Shown piece by piece: positions 1 through 8,232 of a DNA stretch of 64,000 nucleotides. Under the pieces are notes generated by a model. That model saw only the letters and a list, made by a program, of their open reading frames with translations. It did no database searches and was not told the DNA's origin. Positions within the stretch are counted from its first letter, which is position 1; every line of letters begins with the position of its first letter. Made by a program: the position numbers and the translations under genes. This DNA is from Streptomyces sp. BHT-5-2 (lineage in GTDB: Bacteria; Actinomycetota; Actinomycetes; Streptomycetales; Streptomycetaceae). The stretch covers positions 2,666,001 through 2,730,000 of the forward strand of contig NZ_CP081497.1 of NCBI RefSeq assembly GCF_019774615.1, given 5' to 3'.

Positions 1-42
1 TGGGGGGGGCGTCAGCTGGTGTCGGTGTCCGTTGACGTCTGC

Positions 43-996
43 TCAGGCAGGTTCGTCGGGGCCGGGTGTGCTGGTGGCAGCGGTTTGGCCGTCGGCGTCC
101 CAGGTTTCGAAGACGCTGCGGACGCAGTGTCGGAACCAGGTGTGGGTGGGGTCGGCCTGGTTCCGCACGTGCCAGGACTGGGCGATGACGATCGGGGGGA
201 GTTGCAGCGGAATGCGCACGGTGCGCAGGCCGAGAAGGGCGACGGCCTGGCGGCTCAGCTTCCCTGCGGCCAGTCCCACCAGATCGCTCTGCGCGACCAT
301 GTGCCAGGACGCGGCCCAACTCGGCACCACGGAGACCACCTGCCGCCGCAGCCCGTGCTCGGCGAGGTGGTCGTCGACGGGACCGGTGAGCCGGCCGCGC
401 CGGGAGACGCTGAGGTGTTGGGCAGCGGCGAACCGCTCGCGGGTCACCTCGCCGCGCAACAGTGGATGGCCGGCGCGCACCACGGCCCGCACCCGGTCGA
501 CGATGAGTCGTTCGTTGTTGACCTCCGTGGAGGTGGAGTCGGGCGCGCCGATCACCAGGTCGAGGACGCCCTCGCGCAGCTTCGGAGCATTGTCGCCGGA
601 GTGCTCCGGCACGAACCGCACCGTGACGTTGGGTGCCTGGCGGTGGACGGTGCTCAGCAGCGGCTGGGCGAGCGCCCCGATCACCATGTCGTTGGCCTGC
701 ACGGTGAAGGTCGTGGTCAGCGAGGCCAGGTCCGGCGCCCCGGTTTCCAGGAACATCCCGGTCGCCTGCTCCACCAGGGAACGCACCTGGTCACGGAGCG
801 CCAGGGCGCGCGGCGTCGGCACCATCCGGCGACCCGCGCGGACCAGTAGCGGGTCGCCGAAGGCTCGTCGCAAACGGGCCAGGGTGCGGCTCATGGTCGG
901 TGTAGAGGTGCGCATCCGCTCCGCGGCTCCGGTGACGCTGCCCTCCTCCAACAGGGCGTCGAGAGCGATGAGGAGGTTCAGATCGACGGATTTCAT
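43..996 (-). CDS. LysR-family transcriptional regulator
   Basis: The 317-residue product starts MKSVDLNLLIALDALLEEGS, the standard N-terminal winged helix-turn-helix of LysR regulators. An effector-binding domain follows from about residue 90. The ATG at 996 is chosen because the LysR domain begins there; the frame stays open upstream without family similarity. The gene lies downstream of and in the same direction as the cupin gene ending at 1089, so the two could be co-transcribed. The start and overall pattern resemble the NodD/LinR-like branch, which usually responds to aromatic ligands, but the effector cannot be read from the sequence. Confidence 0.9.
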   Translation of the reverse strand: MKSVDLNLLIALDALLEEGSVTGAAERMRTSTPTMSRTLARLRRAFGDPLLVRAGRRMVPTPRALALRDQVRSLVEQATGMFLETGAPDLASLTTTFTVQANDMVIGALAQPLLSTVHRQAPNVTVRFVPEHSGDNAPKLREGVLDLVIGAPDSTSTEVNNERLIVDRVRAVVRAGHPLLRGEVTRERFAAAQHLSVSRRGRLTGPVDDHLAEHGLRRQVVSVVPSWAASWHMVAQSDLVGLAAGKLSRQAVALLGLRTVRIPLQLPPIVIAQSWHVRNQADPTHTWFRHCVRSVFETWDADGQTAATSTPGPDEPA

Positions 997-1088
997 CGGG
1001 CGCAATCTCTGGTGAGGGGGTGATCCGGGCGATCCGGGCGCAGCACATGGTCCGTTGGCTGCCTGAACTGCCTGAACTGCCTGGCTGC

Positions 1089-1589
1089 CTAGGGCCTGTT
1101 CGACGGGGCTGGAGCCGGATGGGAACTGGTCCGGTAGCGGCTGCGGAACTCCGCGAGGAGTTCGTCGGTTGCCTCGGCACCGGCGCTCACCGCGGCGTGT
1201 ACGTCCCGGAAGTAGTTCTCGTAGCCGGCGGGAGTGTAGAGACACAGGGCGCGTGCGGGCACGGAACCCGCGTTGCGGAAGCCGTGCGGGGTGCCGCGCG
1301 TCGCGGCGAGCAGATGACCGGGGCCGGCCGTCACCTCGCCGTCCCCGTTGTGGAGCGTCAACTCGCCCTCCAGGACGTAGAAGTACTCGTCATGCCCCTC
1401 ATGCACGTGCGGCCTGGCGCCGATGGTGCCGGGGGCGAGGCTGAACTCCTCGAAGGCGAAGTGCCCGTCGGTGTGGTCGCCGGTCAACCGGAAGAAGTGC
1501 GCCACACCGGCTACGTCTATGAGCTCACCGTCCTCGGGGCGGCGCAGCAGTGGACGGGCGGGGGTTCGGGGCTGGTTTTCGTCGGTCAT
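1089..1589 (-). CDS. Cupin-domain protein
   Basis: The 166-residue protein has a single cupin fold. Motif 1 is seen as RPHVHEGHDEYFYVLEGEL (two His and a Glu as metal ligands) and motif 2 as PGHLLAATRGTPHGFRN, roughly residues 60-105. Such proteins bind a metal and act as small dioxygenases, isomerases or sensors; no substrate can be named here. The ATG at 1589 begins MTDENQP. A LysR gene follows 92 bp downstream on the same strand, and the spacer holds short direct repeats (CTGCCTGAA at about 1060-1085). Confidence 0.85.
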   Translation of the reverse strand: MTDENQPRTPARPLLRRPEDGELIDVAGVAHFFRLTGDHTDGHFAFEEFSLAPGTIGARPHVHEGHDEYFYVLEGELTLHNGDGEVTAGPGHLLAATRGTPHGFRNAGSVPARALCLYTPAGYENYFRDVHAAVSAGAEATDELLAEFRSRYRTSSHPAPAPSNRP

Positions 1590-1777
1590 GGGGGCATTGT
1601 GGCCCGTGCGGCGTCGGAGGGGTGGGGGAGCGGCCGACGCGTGATCAACAGCACGAGCAGAGAAGCCGGTGGTGCCTGCTGACTGTCCTGCTGGCCCCCG
1701 ACCGTCTCCTCACCCCCACCCCCACCTCTACCGGGCCAGGCATGTCCTGCTTGTCATGTCTGTTCCGCCAGGATGCA

Positions 1778-2338
1778 ATGATGATGGGCATGACACGCGA
1801 CCACGTAGCAGGGCTCATTGGCGGGGTCTTCGGAGCCGTCTTCATCGAGGCAAATGCGGGATCCCTGCCGCCCGGTATCGGCATCCCCTTGCGGGTGCTG
1901 GCGATAGCCGCCGTCCTCGGGCTTCTGGTCGTCCGGCGGCGTGGTACCGCGGATGACCCGGCTGAGGACGGCACCCCGAACAACGTCGGCTTCGGACGGG
2001 GGTACTGGTGGGTGGTGGCCGCCGAAGGCGCGGCGCTGCTGGCCGGACTGGTGGTCATCAACTCCGTACTGCACGCCCCGCGCGCGACGGTGGGTTGGAT
2101 CGCGTTCGTGGTCGGAGTCCACTTCTTCGGACTCGCGGCTGTCTGGCACCGGTCGTCGCTGCGCCTGCTCGGCGGTGGGATGGCCGTCTGCGGGCTCGCC
2201 GGGTTGGCCCTGGCGGGTTGGGGTGCGCCTGTGGCAGCCATCGCCGCCACCAGCGGAATCGCCCCCGGCGTACTGCTGCTCGCCTCCGTCTGGTGGGGCG
2301 TTCGCTCCACAGCCAACCCGCCCCGCCTACGAGCCTGA
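1778..2338 (+). CDS. Small integral membrane protein of unknown function
   Basis: A protein of about 186 residues with five to six hydrophobic segments: HVAGLIGGVFGAVFI, a segment around VLAIAAVLGLLVV, YWWVVAAEGAALLAGLVV, WIAFVVGVHFFGLAAVW, and two near the C-terminus. A charged loop (RRRGTADDPAEDG) separates the first two from the rest. I recognise no family. Four in-frame ATG codons lie at 1778-1790 with a weak AGGA upstream, so the exact start is uncertain. It is transcribed divergently from the cupin gene. Confidence 0.6.
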   Translation: MMMGMTRDHVAGLIGGVFGAVFIEANAGSLPPGIGIPLRVLAIAAVLGLLVVRRRGTADDPAEDGTPNNVGFGRGYWWVVAAEGAALLAGLVVINSVLHAPRATVGWIAFVVGVHFFGLAAVWHRSSLRLLGGGMAVCGLAGLALAGWGAPVAAIAATSGIAPGVLLLASVWWGVRSTANPPRLRA

Positions 2339-2362
2339 GGGGCAGGCCGCCGAGCGCCGACG

Positions 2363-2440
2363 TCACTGAGCGCCGAGCTGCTCGATCATGAGGTCGCGGA
2401 GCCCGGCGGGCAGCTCGGCCTTCGGAACACGAAGCGTCAT
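2363..2440 (-). CDS. Very short reading frame with good RBS, possibly a truncated carboxymuconolactone-decarboxylase-like gene
   Basis: An AAGGAG ribosome site sits 6-7 bases before the ATG at 2440. The frame encodes MTLRVPKAELPAGLRDLMIE and five more residues, then stops with TGA. The start resembles the N-terminus of carboxymuconolactone decarboxylase-like proteins, and the body of such a protein is absent downstream. It follows the YciI gene on the same strand by 36 bp. It may be a decayed gene or a real micropeptide. This is inference from a short match. Confidence 0.35.
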   Translation of the reverse strand: MTLRVPKAELPAGLRDLMIEQLGAQ

Positions 2441-2476
2441 GGTCTTCTCCTTGTGACGCGTGTGCCTGCCTCGCCC

Positions 2477-2788
2477 TCACCCCCGCACCAGTGCCTCCAG
2501 GAACAACGGCCCTGCCTGGCACGGCTGGACCTGGACATCGCCCCACACCCCGTCCGTCACATACGGCTCCGTCTCCAGCCAGGCATCGAAGTCCGCGCGC
2601 GTGGGGAACTCCATCACCAGCATGGAGCCGATCATCCGCCCCTCGTCGTCCAGGATCGCGGTACCGAAGAGGGCCTTTCCCTCGGCGATCAGCGAGGGGC
2701 CCTGCGCCAGGTGGCGTTCACGGGCGGCCAGTCGCCGCTGCCGCGCCCGTTCGTCCTTGGCGTCGTACGCGATCAGCAGGAACTGCAT
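2477..2788 (-). CDS. YciI-family (YCII-related) protein
   Basis: The 103-residue protein begins MQFLLIAYDAKDERARQRRL and contains GSMLVMEFPTRADFDAWLE, the alternating beta-alpha pattern of the YCII ferredoxin-like fold. His in RERHLAQ and Asp in EFPTRADFD are at the positions where family members keep conserved His and Asp residues. Family members are dimeric and may act in small-molecule turnover, but the reaction is unknown. The ATG at 2788 has an AGGGAGAGAGG ribosome site. An 18-bp tandem repeat lies about 60-90 bp upstream at 2843-2878. Confidence 0.85.
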   Translation of the reverse strand: MQFLLIAYDAKDERARQRRLAARERHLAQGPSLIAEGKALFGTAILDDEGRMIGSMLVMEFPTRADFDAWLETEPYVTDGVWGDVQVQPCQAGPLFLEALVRG

Positions 2789-2956
2789 GCCCTCTCTCCC
2801 TGTGGTCTGTGAGGCCGAAGCGATGGAAGCCGCCAGAGCCGATTGACGTGATCGACGCGGTCGACGTGATCGACGCGGCCACAGCAGACGAAGCGGCGCA
2901 GCGGCACAGCGGCGCAGCGGTCAAAAGATCCAGAGTAGTCCAGGCTCGTGGGGCCC

Positions 2957-3418
2957 TCACAGCGGCCGCACCACCCCCCGGCCCCGGCGTGCCGCGAGCC
3001 ATCCGCACAGGGCCGCCAGCGGAAGTTCCGCGGCGAAGGCCATGGCGGTGGCGGCGGCCAGTTCGGGGCCCGGGGTTGCGGTGGCGAGGTCGATGCAGGC
3101 GTCCGCGACGAGGAGGGCGGCCGCGACGGCCGCGGGGGCGCGATGGCGGGGATCGGTGCGCAGCAGGCGGGTGCCGGCGATGATCAGCGCGGCGGCCTCC
3201 AACGTGTCGAGGGCGACCCAGACAGCCGCTTCGGAGGGCGGCAGGGTGCCGGTGAGATAGCCGAGCCAGGGGACGAGGGCCAGGCCGGCGGCCGTGAGGA
3301 CGCGGCCCGTCCAACGGTGCGCGCGGCCGGAACGCCGTACCGGCTCGCGATGACGGCCGACGCCGGGGCGTGCACAACTTGCCTTTTCCACAAGCGGGTT
3401 GAAGGCGGCGAGGGCCAT
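2957..3418 (-). CDS. Small membrane protein of unknown function
   Basis: A 153-residue protein with four predicted membrane segments, seen at VLTAAGLALVPWLGYLTG, VWVALDTLEAAALIIAG, AVAAALLVADACIDLAT and AMAFAAELPLAALCGWLA. The start is placed at the ATG at 3418, which has a GGAAGGA site 14 bases upstream; an upstream extension would be Arg-rich and unlikely. I recognise no family. It lies opposite the histidine kinase, and a perfect 10-bp hairpin (3442-3466) sits in its leader. Confidence 0.6.
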   Translation of the reverse strand: MALAAFNPLVEKASCARPGVGRHREPVRRSGRAHRWTGRVLTAAGLALVPWLGYLTGTLPPSEAAVWVALDTLEAAALIIAGTRLLRTDPRHRAPAAVAAALLVADACIDLATATPGPELAAATAMAFAAELPLAALCGWLAARRGRGVVRPL

Positions 3419-3441
3419 GATGGAGGAGATCCTTCCGGGGG

Positions 3442-3466
3442 CACGAGCCCGGCCGTCGGGCTCGTG
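3442..3466 (-). other. Hairpin in the leader of the 2957-3418 gene
   Basis: CACGAGCCCG pairs perfectly with CGGGCTCGTG across a 5-nt loop. It lies 24 bp upstream of the membrane-protein start codon, in the region between that gene and the divergent kinase gene. It has no T-run on the minus strand, so a leader structure or protein-binding site is as likely as a terminator. Confidence 0.4.
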
Positions 3467-3596
3467 ATCAACTCTCCGGTCCGCACCGTTCCCAGTCAGT
3501 AACGCCGCTGTCCGACTTGGGGTGGCACTAGCTATACCCCGGTTCCGGAAGCAGGCGTGATAGCCCCGGCTGACCTGGGCGTTTACCGTCGTACCC

Positions 3597-4844
3597 ATGA
3601 CCCGATCCGACCGGTGGCCGCCAGGCTGCCTGGCCCGCGCCCGAGTACAGGCCACCTTCCTGTGCACCGGCGTCCTGCTGCACGGTGCCGCCTTCCTGCT
3701 GTGGGTGTGGTTCAGCCTCACCGTCGTCTACGCCCCCGCCGGCGCCGTCGTCCCGCTGATCTTCGCCATCGGGGGTGCCATGTCGGTGACCTGGCTCCAG
3801 CGCCGCCGGTTCGCGGCGTACGCGAACACCGGCATCCCGCGCACCCCGTCCGTACAGGAGGGCAACGACCTCCGGCGGGCCTGGGGCCGGCTGCACACCG
3901 GTGCGTACTGGCGGCAGCTCGCCTACCACCAGCTCGCCGGCCCGGTGCTGGGCGTCGTGGAGGCCGTGGCGCTCGCCCTGTGGGTGGGCAGCATCGGCGG
4001 CATCACGTACTACGGCTGGTACTGGTTGCTGCCGCGGCACTGGGCCTTCGTCCAGTGGTCCGACGTCGACGGCTGGAAGATGGCCGTGATCGGGCTGGTC
4101 GTGGTGCCGTTCCTGCCGCGGCTGACCCGCGCCCTGATACGGATGGAATCGGTGATCGCCCGGCGCCTGCTCGGGCCCAGCCGGGCCGAGGAGTTGGAGC
4201 GGCGGGTCGAGGACCTGGCCGAGCGCCGGGCCGAGACCCTGGCCGCCGCGGACGCCGAACGCCGCCGCATCGAACGCGATCTGCACGACGGCGCCCAGCA
4301 GCGGCTGGTGTCCCTGGCGGTCAACCTGGGCCTGGCCCGGGCCACCCTGCCCGATCTGTCGCCCGAGGTCCGCGCGGTCCTCGACGAGGCGCACCGCGAG
4401 GCGAAGGAGGCCCTGGAGGAACTCAACCAGCTGGTACGCGGCCTGCACCCGCACGTCCTGGACGACCGCGGACTGGACGCGGCGCTCTCCGGCATCGCCG
4501 CCCGCGCCCCGCTGCCCGTCCACGTCAGCGTCGACGTGCCCGAACGAGCCGCGCCCGCCGTGGAGGCGGTCGCCTACTTCGTGGTCTCCGAGGCGCTCGC
4601 CAACGTCACCAAGCACGCCCGCGCGAACCGCGCCGAGGTGGCGGTGGTCCGGGCCGGTGAAACGCTACGGGTACGGGTCACCGATGATGGCAGGGGAGGG
4701 GCCGACCCCTCCGGGGGAACCGGCCTGACCGGGCTCGCGCACCGCGTGGCCTCGGTGGACGGCACCCTCGCCATCGACAGCCCCCCAGGGGGCCCGACCG
4801 TCGTCACCGTGGAGTTGCCGTGCACGCTGCCAAGCGCGCTGTGA
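3597..4844 (+). CDS. NarL-type sensor histidine kinase
   Basis: The 415-residue protein has an N-terminal membrane region with about four hydrophobic segments (residues 20-60, 115-145 and 160-175) and no large extracytoplasmic domain. A HisKA_3 dimerisation domain follows with the phospho-acceptor in ERRRIERDLHDGAQQRL, His about 230. The HATPase domain shows the N-box in SEALANVTKHA and the G-box in DDGRGGADPSGGTGL. It should autophosphorylate and pass phosphate to the regulator encoded by the overlapping downstream gene. TACCGT ends 8 bases before the ATG with no Shine-Dalgarno, so the mRNA may be leaderless. The signal is unknown. Confidence 0.92.
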   Translation: MTRSDRWPPGCLARARVQATFLCTGVLLHGAAFLLWVWFSLTVVYAPAGAVVPLIFAIGGAMSVTWLQRRRFAAYANTGIPRTPSVQEGNDLRRAWGRLHTGAYWRQLAYHQLAGPVLGVVEAVALALWVGSIGGITYYGWYWLLPRHWAFVQWSDVDGWKMAVIGLVVVPFLPRLTRALIRMESVIARRLLGPSRAEELERRVEDLAERRAETLAAADAERRRIERDLHDGAQQRLVSLAVNLGLARATLPDLSPEVRAVLDEAHREAKEALEELNQLVRGLHPHVLDDRGLDAALSGIAARAPLPVHVSVDVPERAAPAVEAVAYFVVSEALANVTKHARANRAEVAVVRAGETLRVRVTDDGRGGADPSGGTGLTGLAHRVASVDGTLAIDSPPGGPTVVTVELPCTLPSAL

Positions 4845-5485
4845 TCGCCGAGGATTCCGTTCTGCTCCGGATCGGGTTGGTCAAGGTGCTGGAAACGGCC
4901 GGGTTCGAGGTGGTGGCCGAGTCCGACGACGCGGACGGACTGCTGCGCGCCGTCGAGGAGCACCGCCCGGACATCGCCGTCGTCGACGTCCGCATGCCGC
5001 CCGGCTTCACCGACGAGGGCGTGCGGGCCGCGCTCGTCATCCGGCAGCAGTGGCCGGACACCGCCGTCCTGATGCTCTCCCAGTACGTCGAGGAACGCTA
5101 CGCCGCCGAACTCCTCGCGGCGAACACCAGCGGCGTCGGCTACCTCCTCAAGCAACGGGTCGCCGACGTCGAGGAGTTCATCGAGGCGCTGCGCCGGGTC
5201 GCGGCCGGCGGCACGGCCCTGGACCCGCAGGTGGTGGCGCAGCTGCTGGTACGGCGCCCCAGCGACCCGTTGGAGCGGCTGACCGAACGTGAGCGCGAGG
5301 TGCTGGCGCTGATGGCCGAGGGCCGTTCCAACGCCGGGATCGCCGCCCAACTGGTCGTCAGCGAGAGCGCGGTGGCCAAACACATCAACAACATCCTGGC
5401 CAAGCTCGACCTGCCCAAGGCGGACGGCGACCACCGGCGCGTACTGGCCGTACTGCGCTTCCTGGGCGTGGGCCTGGGCGGGTAG
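4820..5485 (+). CDS. NarL/FixJ-family response regulator
   Basis: The 221-residue protein has a receiver domain with the acidic pair in AEDS, phospho-acceptor Asp about 56 in VVDVRMP, and Lys in YLLKQR. A C-terminal LuxR-type helix-turn-helix follows, with TEREREVLALMAEGRSNAGI and ESAVAKHINNIL. The GTG at 4820 overlaps the end of the kinase gene by 25 bp and has GGAG just upstream. A second GTG at 4841 would give a 4-bp GTGA overlap but would remove the first beta-strand of the receiver, so 4820 is preferred. A perfect hairpin terminator follows. Confidence 0.92.
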   Translation: MHAAKRAVIAEDSVLLRIGLVKVLETAGFEVVAESDDADGLLRAVEEHRPDIAVVDVRMPPGFTDEGVRAALVIRQQWPDTAVLMLSQYVEERYAAELLAANTSGVGYLLKQRVADVEEFIEALRRVAAGGTALDPQVVAQLLVRRPSDPLERLTEREREVLALMAEGRSNAGIAAQLVVSESAVAKHINNILAKLDLPKADGDHRRVLAVLRFLGVGLGG

Positions 5486-5490
5486 CGGAC

Positions 5491-5521
5491 ACGGGAGCGG
5501 GGCGTCCCTCCCCGCTCCCGT
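5491..5521 (+). terminator. Terminator of the two-component operon
   Basis: ACGGGAGCGGGG pairs perfectly with CCCCGCTCCCGT (12 bp, 7-nt loop) starting 5 bp after the response-regulator stop codon. It lacks a strong T-run, as is common for Streptomyces terminators. Confidence 0.75.
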
Positions 5522-5702
5522 GCGGTACGCGTGGTACATGCGTTTCACGCCAACTCTCCGTAACTGCCCTACGCGTCAAACCAGTTGGGGCTAAACAGGA
5601 GGTTGGGACGGGCCCGGGCCTGCGCGCGGCGGCCGGCGGCCGGGTAACGCTGACCGCGGTCCGCAGACCGCAGACCGGGCACTGAACGGAGGGACGCCCC
5701 AC

Positions 5703-6425
5703 ATGACCACGCGACCCCGGCGACGACACCCCACCGGCCGAGGCGCCATCCGACGCGCCCCCCGACCTCCCGCCCGCCGCCCCGCGCGACGTCCCACCCA
5801 CCGGCCGCGCGGCCGGATCGCCCGCCGACGCGCACGTGAGCGCGCCCTCACCCGTCTCGTCCTCGCCGCCCTGGCCCTCGGCGCGGTCGTCGCGGCCGCC
5901 CGCGCGTACCCCGTCACCACCCTCGTCCTCGGCATCCTCGCCACCGCCGCCGCAACGCTGTTCTTCCTCGCCCGAACCGGCCGCCTGCGCCTCCCCGGTC
6001 CCACCCGTCCCCACCAGGACATCACCCACACCCTCGCCGCGTACCACCACATGACCGGCCCGCAGTTCGAGCACGCCGTCGCCGACCTCGCCCGCCGCGA
6101 CCCCGCCGTCCGCACCGCCACCGTCTCCGGCGGCGCCAACGACCGCGGGCTGGACGTCCTCGTCGTGCTGCACGACGGCCGCCGCATCGCCGTCCAGTGC
6201 AAGCGCTACGCCGAGGGGAACCGGGTCGGAGCCCCCGCGATCTACACCGCCAACGGGACCTACCGCGCCTACCACCGCTGCGACCACGCCGTCATCGTCA
6301 CCACCTCCCGCTTCACCCGCGACGCCGAACTCGCCAACGCCTCGCTCCCCGAACCACTCCGCCTGATCGACGGCCGCGGCCTGGCCCGCTGGGTCGGCGG
6401 CGGCCACCCGCCCTGGGGCACCTGA
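5703..6425 (+). CDS. Membrane-anchored Mrr-like restriction endonuclease-fold protein
   Basis: The 240-residue protein starts with about 48 residues rich in Arg and Pro. One or two membrane segments follow (LVLAALALGAVVAAARAY and TTLVLGILATAAATLFFLA, residues 50-90). The C-terminal Mrr-like nuclease domain shows the conserved Glu in PQFEHAVADLA, Asp in GGANDRGLDVLVV and the QCK catalytic triplet in IAVQCKRYAEG. The domain should cleave DNA; attachment to the membrane is seen in some single-gene members of the family. No methyltransferase lies beside it, so it is probably not a classical restriction system. A GGAGGGA site precedes the ATG. Confidence 0.85.
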   Translation: MTTRPRRRHPTGRGAIRRAPRPPARRPARRPTHRPRGRIARRRARERALTRLVLAALALGAVVAAARAYPVTTLVLGILATAAATLFFLARTGRLRLPGPTRPHQDITHTLAAYHHMTGPQFEHAVADLARRDPAVRTATVSGGANDRGLDVLVVLHDGRRIAVQCKRYAEGNRVGAPAIYTANGTYRAYHRCDHAVIVTTSRFTRDAELANASLPEPLRLIDGRGLARWVGGGHPPWGT

Positions 6426-6456
6426 GTCCGAACCGCCCGGACGGCGCCCGGCGAAC

Positions 6457-6462
6457 TAGAAT
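6457..6462 (+). promoter_or_regulatory. Probable -10 box for leaderless transcription of the XRE-cupin gene
   Basis: TAGAAT ends 8 bases before the ATG at 6470, and no Shine-Dalgarno is present. This spacing would start the transcript at or next to that ATG, which favours 6470 over the ATG at 6461 that overlaps the box. No clear -35 was seen. Confidence 0.5.
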
Positions 6463-6469
6463 GCCGTCC

Positions 6470-7069
6470 ATGACCGACGCGGCCTCCTCGACACCCTCCG
6501 CGGCGGCTCGCCGGGACCCGGAGCTGGGTTTTCCCTCCCCAGGCGAGGTGCTGCGCAGACTCCGTACCCAACGGGGCATGTCGCTGCGTCAGGTGGCGGC
6601 CGAGTGCGGACTCTCGGTCTCGTTCCTGGCGGCGTTGGAACGGGGCGAGACGGACATCGCGCTGGAGCGACTGGCGAGACTGGCCAGGGTCTTCGGCCAT
6701 GACGTCGGTTCCTTCCTGGGGTTCACCCAGGGCCGAGCCGAGCCGTCGATCTTCCCGTTCGCCGATCAGGAGGTCATCGAGCGGGCGCCGGGCGTCGACT
6801 ACCGCGTGCTGCGGGCGCCCGAACTCGGCTACCAGGTGGTCCAGGGCGACTTCGCACCGCACTCCGCGCTGGGCGAGGACCTCCAGCACGAGGGCATCGA
6901 CCTCATCATCGTGACCCAGGGGACGCTGGTGGCCCGCTACAACGGCGTCGACCACACCCTTCGGAAGGGCGACTGCGTCCGCTGGTCCGCGGGCCATCCC
7001 CACACCTTCCGCAACGACACCGACGAGCCCGCGCGCATGGTCGCGATGCTCTTCAACAGCCTGTACTGA
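6470..7069 (+). CDS. XRE-family regulator with C-terminal cupin domain
   Basis: The protein of about 199 residues has an N-terminal helix-turn-helix (LRRLRTQRGMSLRQVAAECG, then SVSFLAALERGETDIAL) and a C-terminal cupin domain containing DLIIVTQGTLVARYNG and KGDCVRWSAGHPHTFRN. Regulators with this layout bind a small ligand in the cupin barrel and often control an adjacent transporter or catabolic gene. An EamA exporter and an MFS gene follow in the same direction, with an inverted repeat in between that could be its operator. The start at 6470 is chosen from the -10-like TAGAAT immediately upstream. Confidence 0.88.
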   Translation: MTDAASSTPSAAARRDPELGFPSPGEVLRRLRTQRGMSLRQVAAECGLSVSFLAALERGETDIALERLARLARVFGHDVGSFLGFTQGRAEPSIFPFADQEVIERAPGVDYRVLRAPELGYQVVQGDFAPHSALGEDLQHEGIDLIIVTQGTLVARYNGVDHTLRKGDCVRWSAGHPHTFRNDTDEPARMVAMLFNSLY

Positions 7070-7226
7070 ACTGCGCTAGCGGCCTGCACTGAGCTGCGGT
7101 AGCAGCTCGTGCCGAACTGCGGCTTCTGCCGATCCTTGCTTCAACTCTCGCTTCAACTACCCCTCTTGAGCGTGCCCGCAGTCTGCCTGCGGCCTGCCCG
7201 CATCCTGTCCAAGACGGTCGCGCCGA

Positions 7227-7258
7227 GCGTTATTTTGCACTAGCGTACTTTTTAACGC
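7227..7258 (+). promoter_or_regulatory. Inverted repeat in the A+T-rich promoter region of the exporter pair
   Basis: GCGTTA at 7227-7232 is matched by TAACGC at 7253-7258, around an A+T-rich centre with TTTTGCAC and GTACTTTTT that is itself a weaker dyad. It lies 33-64 bp before the EamA start. It stands out against the surrounding G+C-rich DNA and is a good candidate operator or promoter, perhaps for the upstream XRE-cupin protein. That assignment is inference. Confidence 0.5.
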
Positions 7259-7290
7259 ACACGATTCGTGAGAGAAACGGGGGAAGCGTC

Positions 7291-8232
7291 ATGCGGCCGA
7301 ACGCAATCGTGCAGACCACCGGGGGCGATCACGGAGTCGGCAAGGTCCAAGCCCACCGCCGCAGGACGGGCGACCTTCTGGCTCGCGCCCTCCTGGTCGT
7401 CGTGTGGAGCTCCGGCTTCATCTCCGGCAAGCTCGGCCTGCGCCACTCCGCTCCGTACACCTTCGCGACCCTGCGGTTCGTCATCGCCGGCGGCGTGCTA
7501 CTCGCCATCGCCCTGTTGCGGCGCGATGCCTGGCCGGGATGGCGCCTGTTGGGGCACCTCGCCGTGGCCGGTGTCCTGGTCCAGGCCGTGCAGTTCTCCA
7601 GCATCTACATGGGCATGGAACTCGGCGTGCCGTCCGGGTTGGCGGCCCTGATCATCGCGCTCTATCCGCTCACCGCCTCCTTGCTGGCCGTTCCGGTCCT
7701 GTGCGAACGGGTCACCCGCGGCCAGTGCCTGGGGCTGGTGTTGGGACTGGGCGGGGTGGCACTCGCGGTGAGCGAGAACCTCCACCTCGACGGCGGCTAT
7801 CTGGCCGGCCTCGGCTTTCTGCTGCTCGCCCTGCTGGGCATCTCCGCCGGCACCGTCTACCAGAAGCGGTTCTGCCGGGGCATGGAACCGGTGACCGGCA
7901 ATGCCGTGCAACTGCTCGCCGCCGCGGTCGCAACGGTGCTTCCCGCACTCTTCGCCGAGGGGTTCGACGTCACCTTCACCGCCGACTACTGGCCGGCGCT
8001 CCTCTGGGCATCGGTCATCAACTCCATAGTCGGCGTGGGGCTGTTGTACGCGCTGCTGAAGCGACACGGCACCAGTCAGGTCAGCAGCCTCTTCTATCTG
8101 GTGCCCATGGTCACCGCGGCCCTGGCGGCTGTACTGCTCGGCCAGCGACTGGGCCCGCTCATGCTCGCAGGTCTGGCCATGGCCACAACCGGCACGCTGC
8201 TCACCCAGAGACGAGAGAGCCGGAATACATGA
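7291..8232 (+). CDS. EamA/DMT-superfamily exporter
   Basis: The 313-residue membrane protein has ten hydrophobic segments arranged as two EamA repeats, including LLVVVWSSGFISGKLGLR in the first and WASVINSIVGVGLLYALL in the second. Family members export amino acids, metabolites or drugs. The ATG at 7291 follows a GGGGGAAG ribosome site. The stop codon overlaps the start of the MFS gene (ATGA), so the two are translationally coupled. An XRE-cupin regulator lies upstream. Substrate unknown. Confidence 0.88.
   Translation: MRPNAIVQTTGGDHGVGKVQAHRRRTGDLLARALLVVVWSSGFISGKLGLRHSAPYTFATLRFVIAGGVLLAIALLRRDAWPGWRLLGHLAVAGVLVQAVQFSSIYMGMELGVPSGLAALIIALYPLTASLLAVPVLCERVTRGQCLGLVLGLGGVALAVSENLHLDGGYLAGLGFLLLALLGISAGTVYQKRFCRGMEPVTGNAVQLLAAAVATVLPALFAEGFDVTFTADYWPALLWASVINSIVGVGLLYALLKRHGTSQVSSLFYLVPMVTAALAAVLLGQRLGPLMLAGLAMATTGTLLTQRRESRNT

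Noticed and set aside
1020..1088. Short direct repeats GATCCGGGC and CTGCCTGAA as a CRISPR-like or operator array
   Set aside because: Too short, adjacent without spacers and only two or three units; simple local duplication.
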